A stretch of DNA of 64,000 nucleotides from positions 124,001-188,000 of the forward strand of contig NZ_JAAMPU010000106.1 of NCBI RefSeq assembly GCF_012911565.1. The letters are read 5' to 3'. Position numbers and translations under genes: made by a program. Shown here in pieces: positions 61,401 to 64,000 of the stretch. Position 1 is the stretch's first letter, and the number at the start of each line of letters is the position of its first letter. The DNA comes from Flavobacterium silvaticum. GTDB taxonomy: Bacteria > Bacteroidota > Bacteroidia > Flavobacteriales > Flavobacteriaceae. Under the pieces are notes generated by a model that ran no database searches, had not been told where the DNA came from, and worked only from the letters and a program-made list of their open reading frames with translations.

Positions 61401-61837
61401 ATCGTGAGCGTCGCATCATTATAAATGATATAATTTCCTTTATATGGAGCAATCACGAGATTCCCGACATTCGGCAATGAAACGATTCCGTTCATCTCGC
61501 CTTCAAAAAAGTTCAAGGATGCATTCTTTCCTCTGTAATATAATCCCGGCGTGTAAGCCACATTCGTTGCAACATCGGTATCAACATGGAAATCTTCTCG
61601 GAACGGATTGTTTTTTTGAAGTGAAACAGATAACCAAGTACCATTAAAAGGGATCTGGAGTTCAAGTTCTTCAGCATTGGCATCGAGAATGGCACGTAGC
61701 TGATCAGGGTCTAATTTAAGCAGGGTTGCCTGTTTGGCCTGTTCCACCTTTCCGGGAAGAACGGAGAACAGTTTGGTTTGAGAAGTACCGATAAAAACGG
61801 AAAACAGTGTAAGAAGGGTTACAAAAATGTTTTTCAT
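58418..61837 (-). CDS. Secreted reprolysin-like zinc metalloprotease with FN3, CUB and T9SS domains
   Basis: A 1139-residue exported protein, signal peptide MKNIFVTLLTLFSVFIGTSQ. A propeptide-like region (about 20-165) precedes an M12-type catalytic domain: HELGHLLGSPH gives His307, Glu308, His311 and His317, with the Met-turn at TIMSY (Met358). Then an FN3 domain (about 405-490, TSLSFSWTDAGGNTSWQVGV), a CUB domain (about 495-605, AQDYLYVYNGTG), a beta-helix-like stretch, a module with YVYWSSP (near 705) and NLVGNPYPSSI (near 817) shared with the protein at 19134, and a type A sorting domain (IKVYPNPTKGILNV). It would be anchored or released by T9SS. Confidence 0.9.
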   Translation of the reverse strand: MKNIFVTLLTLFSVFIGTSQTKLFSVLPGKVEQAKQATLLKLDPDQLRAILDANAEELELQIPFNGTWLSVSLQKNNPFREDFHVDTDVATNVAYTPGLYYRGKNASLNFFEGEMNGIVSLPNVGNLVIAPYKGNYIIYNDATLTILNDFDCKFEDPKPAAKEYQITTQATTVAKCASVYLEVDNTLYVNKGTLTATMNFVTSLFNNVQTLFANSGITVALKSTYVWTTSDPYTGTTSSAQLANFHTYRPTFDGDLGQLIAMDSGNKGGIAAAVMGVCSSSNYSYVDIDPGFNVIPTYSWSVQGMTHELGHLLGSPHTHACAWNGNNTPIDGCGSSLGYTEGSCATGVIPPALGGTIMSYCHLVSGVGINFANGFGAQPTERILSTMSGATCLSATCASTATCTNGVTAVNVTAQTTTSLSFSWTDAGGNTSWQVGVFTMAGSGSYTTVSTPSFTKTGLTANTFYKIRILPVCTSGQTLTYSEFVQPTAADWCSGVSITDSGGTLSTYTANENYTRILTPSTGNNVKITFSVFNLESAQDYLYVYNGTGTTSLIGAYTGATLPTAITSTASNGALTIKFTSTQTVQNAGFVAAVSCVPVVTTVTCTTNTTWNGSVWSNGTPSSTKSAIIAGKYTAGTAFTCCNLIINSGATLTIASGKNITVMNNITINGSLVVQDKGQLIQVSDAGVNTGTGKFSRTTPSLLANDYVYWSSPTTNTTLGTGIYGWYNYATFTTANFSDVQTINASGVVTAAVADGMDDNNNVWTTQASTVVMIKGKGYIARNPTSGIKTKDFVGTPTNGVVQVPLSSSGNILNRNYNLVGNPYPSSINANLLIQANTGTTGTLYFWTHKTAPVGTAPGGVPGNYAGLGDFSAYSLTGGIASESGSAVPTGTIPSHQGFFVDKTTASAFTFNNSMRSATLVNSNFLRQRATDRFWVSLTDDSGLFRQSLIGYLPDTNRDADWGYDSQLMQRRAQADFYSLIDDNAYCIQSRGDFNEDDEVPMGFSSEYDGTFSIQIDDREGVIEEVYLFDAVTGKWNSLDKPYEFTSDAGIFDQRFRIGYNKALEIETDEAEVEPIKVYPNPTKGILNVSGSFETYELYDLYGKRLKSGTEKVIDISELPIGMYLLRIDNRNAIKVVRS

Positions 61838-62272
61838 TTCAGATTCTGGTCAATTGAAAATTTAGTTCGACATGGGGCTCAACTACATTGAAAATCAGAA
61901 ATAAGACGTGGTATTTTCTTATTTTGAAGATTTACAAATAACAGCAAAACAGATGTATTTCAACGACTAAATCGTGCTTTTTGCCGATAATTTATTTTTT
62001 TGGCCGAATCTGAAAATTATATTTAAAATTATTTCCGTTACATAATTTGATTGTGATTATTTCGGGCGTTTAAAACATATTTTAATAGTTTATCATTTAT
62101 TTTCAAGTAAGTATATTCCTTACAAAACTCTTAAAATTCTGACCATCGGTTCTGAATCATCGACGAAATGCAATTTATTGATGATTGTTTATGTATCGAT
62201 TTTGCATTTTTAATAGTAGTATGATGCCTTGGAAATTACCTATCTTTCGGATCTACCATATCACCAGATTCC
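61838..62272. other. AT-rich divergent intergenic region (metalloprotease / galK)
   Basis: A 435-base spacer with no ORF of note, carrying the promoters of both divergent genes. TATCTTTC at 62241-62248 resembles a -7 element (TAnnTTTG with C at the end) about 25 bases before the galK GTG. No match to the ARTGY-N7-ACAYW dyad was found here, and no RNA gene was recognised. Confidence 0.4.
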
Positions 62273-63481
62273 GTGAATACAAATCACAACCTTTTTTCTG
62301 ACGAAACTGAACTGATTTCCAAAACATCAGCCTTCTTTTTCTCGCGTTTCCAAAACCAACCCGACCACATAGTCTTATCACCCGGACGTGTCAATATCAT
62401 TGGTGAACATATAGATTACAATGACGGTTTCGTGCTTCCGGCCGCAATCGACAAACACATTTGTTTTGCAATCCGTTTACGACAGGACGATTCGTGCTCA
62501 ATCGTATCTATCGACCTTGAAAATGAATTCCATTTTTCAGCCAACGACAAATTGAAGCCACAACCAAAAATGTGGGCGAACTATTTTCTGGGCGTGCTGA
62601 ATCAATTACAGTTAAAAGGAAAAAAAATCGGCGGTTTCGAACTTGTATTTTCAAGTTCAATCCCAATGGGCTCAGGACTTTCATCTTCGGCAGCTTTGGA
62701 ATGCGGATTCGGTTTTGCATGCAACGAGTTATTCGACCTGGGTTTGTCATCTGAAGAAATCGCTGTTGCGGGACAAAAGGCAGAACACACGTTTGCAGGC
62801 GTCAACTGCGGCATCATGGATCAGTTCGCAAGTGTTTTTGGAAAGAAGGATTGCGTCATAAAACTCGATTGCACCACCTTGGAATATGAATACCATGAAG
62901 CAAATCTGGGTGATTATGCATTCATTTTGTATGACAGTTGCGTCAAGCATACACACCTGACTTCGGGCTATAATGACAGGCGGCGCGATGTGGAAGATGG
63001 ATTGGCCGTCATCACCCGGAATTTCCCGAAGGTAAAAACGTTCCGGGATTGCAACGAATCGCAACTGCGAACCTTAAAAGACGAACTTGGCGAAGTCATT
63101 TACAAACGCTGTCTCTTTGTGGCCAATGAAATCGAAAGAGTCCAGAATGCCGTAAAAGCACTCGACCACAATAATCTGTCTGAACTCGGACGTTTGATGG
63201 CCGAAGCACATCATGGATTGTCGACACAATACGAAGTCAGTTGCCCGGAAATGGATTTTCTTGCCGATTTGGCAAATGCCGATGAAGCAGTCCTCGGATC
63301 ACGTATGATGGGTGGCGGTTTTGGCGGATGTACGATTAATCTGGTTCATAAAGAGGCTATTCCGCGATTGACACAAAAACTCCAATCGGCATATAAAACC
63401 CGTTTTGGCATCGATATAAAAGTCTATCCGGTATTGCTGTCGGACGGCACAAGATTTTACACGCAACATGCAACAGTTTGA
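62273..63481 (+). CDS. galK: Galactokinase
   Basis: GHMP-family kinase phosphorylating galactose at O1, first committed step of the Leloir pathway. 402 residues. Signatures: SPGRVNIIGEHIDYNDGFVLP (galactokinase motif), PMGSGLSSSAALECGF (ATP-binding GHMP motif) and the C-terminal GSRMMGGGFGGCTINL; catalytic Asp in NCGIMDQFASVFG. The start is GTG 62273; no ATG is available before the motif. Its end overlaps galT by 14 bases in another frame, so the two form a coupled operon. Confidence 0.95.
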   Translation: MNTNHNLFSDETELISKTSAFFFSRFQNQPDHIVLSPGRVNIIGEHIDYNDGFVLPAAIDKHICFAIRLRQDDSCSIVSIDLENEFHFSANDKLKPQPKMWANYFLGVLNQLQLKGKKIGGFELVFSSSIPMGSGLSSSAALECGFGFACNELFDLGLSSEEIAVAGQKAEHTFAGVNCGIMDQFASVFGKKDCVIKLDCTTLEYEYHEANLGDYAFILYDSCVKHTHLTSGYNDRRRDVEDGLAVITRNFPKVKTFRDCNESQLRTLKDELGEVIYKRCLFVANEIERVQNAVKALDHNNLSELGRLMAEAHHGLSTQYEVSCPEMDFLADLANADEAVLGSRMMGGGFGGCTINLVHKEAIPRLTQKLQSAYKTRFGIDIKVYPVLLSDGTRFYTQHATV

Positions 63482-64000
63482 CAAAGAAAATCATTCGCAC
63501 AGACGCTATAATCCGTTGCTTGGCGAATGGGTCTTGGTATCACCACACAGATCGAAACGGCCCTGGCAGGGACAAAAAGAAGCAACATCGTCCGAACAGC
63601 TTCCATCATTTGATCCAACCTGTTACTTATGCCCCGGAAACGAGCGCGCCAACGGATTGTTCAATCCAGACTACAAAGACTGTTTTGTTTTTGACAACGA
63701 TTTTCCGGCCTTACTGAATGAGCCTGTCAAAGCCAATTCCAATGATAATCCGTTGTTTCGGATGGAACCGGAAAGAGGGATCAACCGCGTGGTTTGCTTC
63801 TCTCCCAAACACAATGTGACTTTGGCGCAAATGGATGCGACAGATTTGATTCCGATAGTGGAAACCTGGAAAAAAGAATATCGCGAAATCGGTGCTTTGG
63901 ATTACATCAATTACATCCAGATTTTCGAGAACAAAGGAAGCATCATGGGTTGCAGTAATCCACATCCGCACGGGCAAATCTGGGCACAGTCATCACTGCC
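63468..64000 (+). CDS. galT: Galactose-1-phosphate uridylyltransferase (partial, runs off window end)
   Basis: Transfers UMP from UDP-glucose to galactose 1-phosphate. ATG 63468 lies 14 bases inside the galK end and opens a frame to the window edge (177 codons seen). The protein begins MQQFDKENHSHRRYNPLLGEWVLVSPHR, with the zinc-site CYLCPGNER (CxxC) and, close to the break, SNPHPHGQIW, the HPH nucleophile motif of GalT. The C-terminal half is outside the window. Coupled translation with galK is expected. Confidence 0.94.
   Translation, partial: MQQFDKENHSHRRYNPLLGEWVLVSPHRSKRPWQGQKEATSSEQLPSFDPTCYLCPGNERANGLFNPDYKDCFVFDNDFPALLNEPVKANSNDNPLFRMEPERGINRVVCFSPKHNVTLAQMDATDLIPIVETWKKEYREIGALDYINYIQIFENKGSIMGCSNPHPHGQIWAQSSL

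Noticed and set aside
61838..62272. AraR-type dyad upstream of galK
   Set aside because: The nearest candidates do not keep both arms at a seven-base spacing.
1..64000. rRNA, tRNA or tmRNA genes
   Set aside because: All gaps were read by eye for cloverleaf-type stems and conserved rRNA stretches and none was convincing; a covariance-model scan would be the decisive test.

Overview
The window looks like chromosomal DNA of a member of the Bacteroidota, most probably a Flavobacterium-type member of the Flavobacteriaceae. The evidence is a SusC/SusD pair, several secreted proteins with type IX secretion (T9SS) C-terminal sorting domains, Bacteroidota-type -7 promoter elements (TAnnTTTG) in front of many genes, few Shine-Dalgarno sequences, and short intergenic repeats of a kind I associate with Flavobacteria.

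Layout. 1-7.7 kb: SMR transporter and CPA2 cation/proton antiporter (minus strand), a GT2 glycosyltransferase with an overlapping polytopic membrane protein, and an RND/MMPL transporter. 7.7-8.7 kb: a tightly overlapped arsR / 46-residue membrane protein / arsC cassette. 8.7-11.3 kb: cydA and cydB. 11.3-13.5 kb: an outer-membrane protein, then oxyR divergent from an OsmC-type peroxidase with a perfect 12-bp dyad between them. 13.5-18.9 kb: repeat-rich intergenic DNA, asnS, a frameshifted GxxExxY gene enclosed by roughly 50-bp inverted repeats, rpoN, a membrane protein and an outer-membrane protein. 19-29.7 kb: a large T9SS protein, a PD-(D/E)XK-type protein, and an extracytoplasmic thiol-redox neighbourhood (TlpA, DUF6029, T9SS thioredoxin, T9SS protein, Omp28-like lipoprotein).

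30-57.3 kb is an arabinan/arabinose utilisation region. One minus-strand operon carries araB-araD-araA and a sodium/solute symporter. A second, very long minus-strand operon carries susC, susD, three GH51, three GH43, one GH127, an aldose 1-epimerase and an unannotated 46-residue ORF. A MFS permease and a retaining-type GH97 lie on the plus strand. A NUDIX-fold regulator of the AraR/NrtR type (56.6 kb) is divergent from susC. Four matches to ARTGY-N7-ACAYW lie in front of araB, GH97, susC and the regulator, so I infer a single regulon: glycan capture by SusCD, outside and periplasmic cleavage by GH43/GH51/GH127, mutarotation, symport, then AraA-AraB-AraD to xylulose 5-phosphate.

57.3-64 kb: a tyrosine recombinase whose N-terminus is broken at an A8 tract, a large secreted reprolysin-like metalloprotease with a T9SS tail, and galK overlapping galT (truncated by the window end). 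No rRNA, tRNA or CRISPR array was recognised. The less explained signals are the GxxExxY gene between inverted repeats, a 42-bp repeat present in two inverted copies 16.5 kb apart, tandem 37-bp dyads at 29.8 kb, and two small overlapped ORFs.
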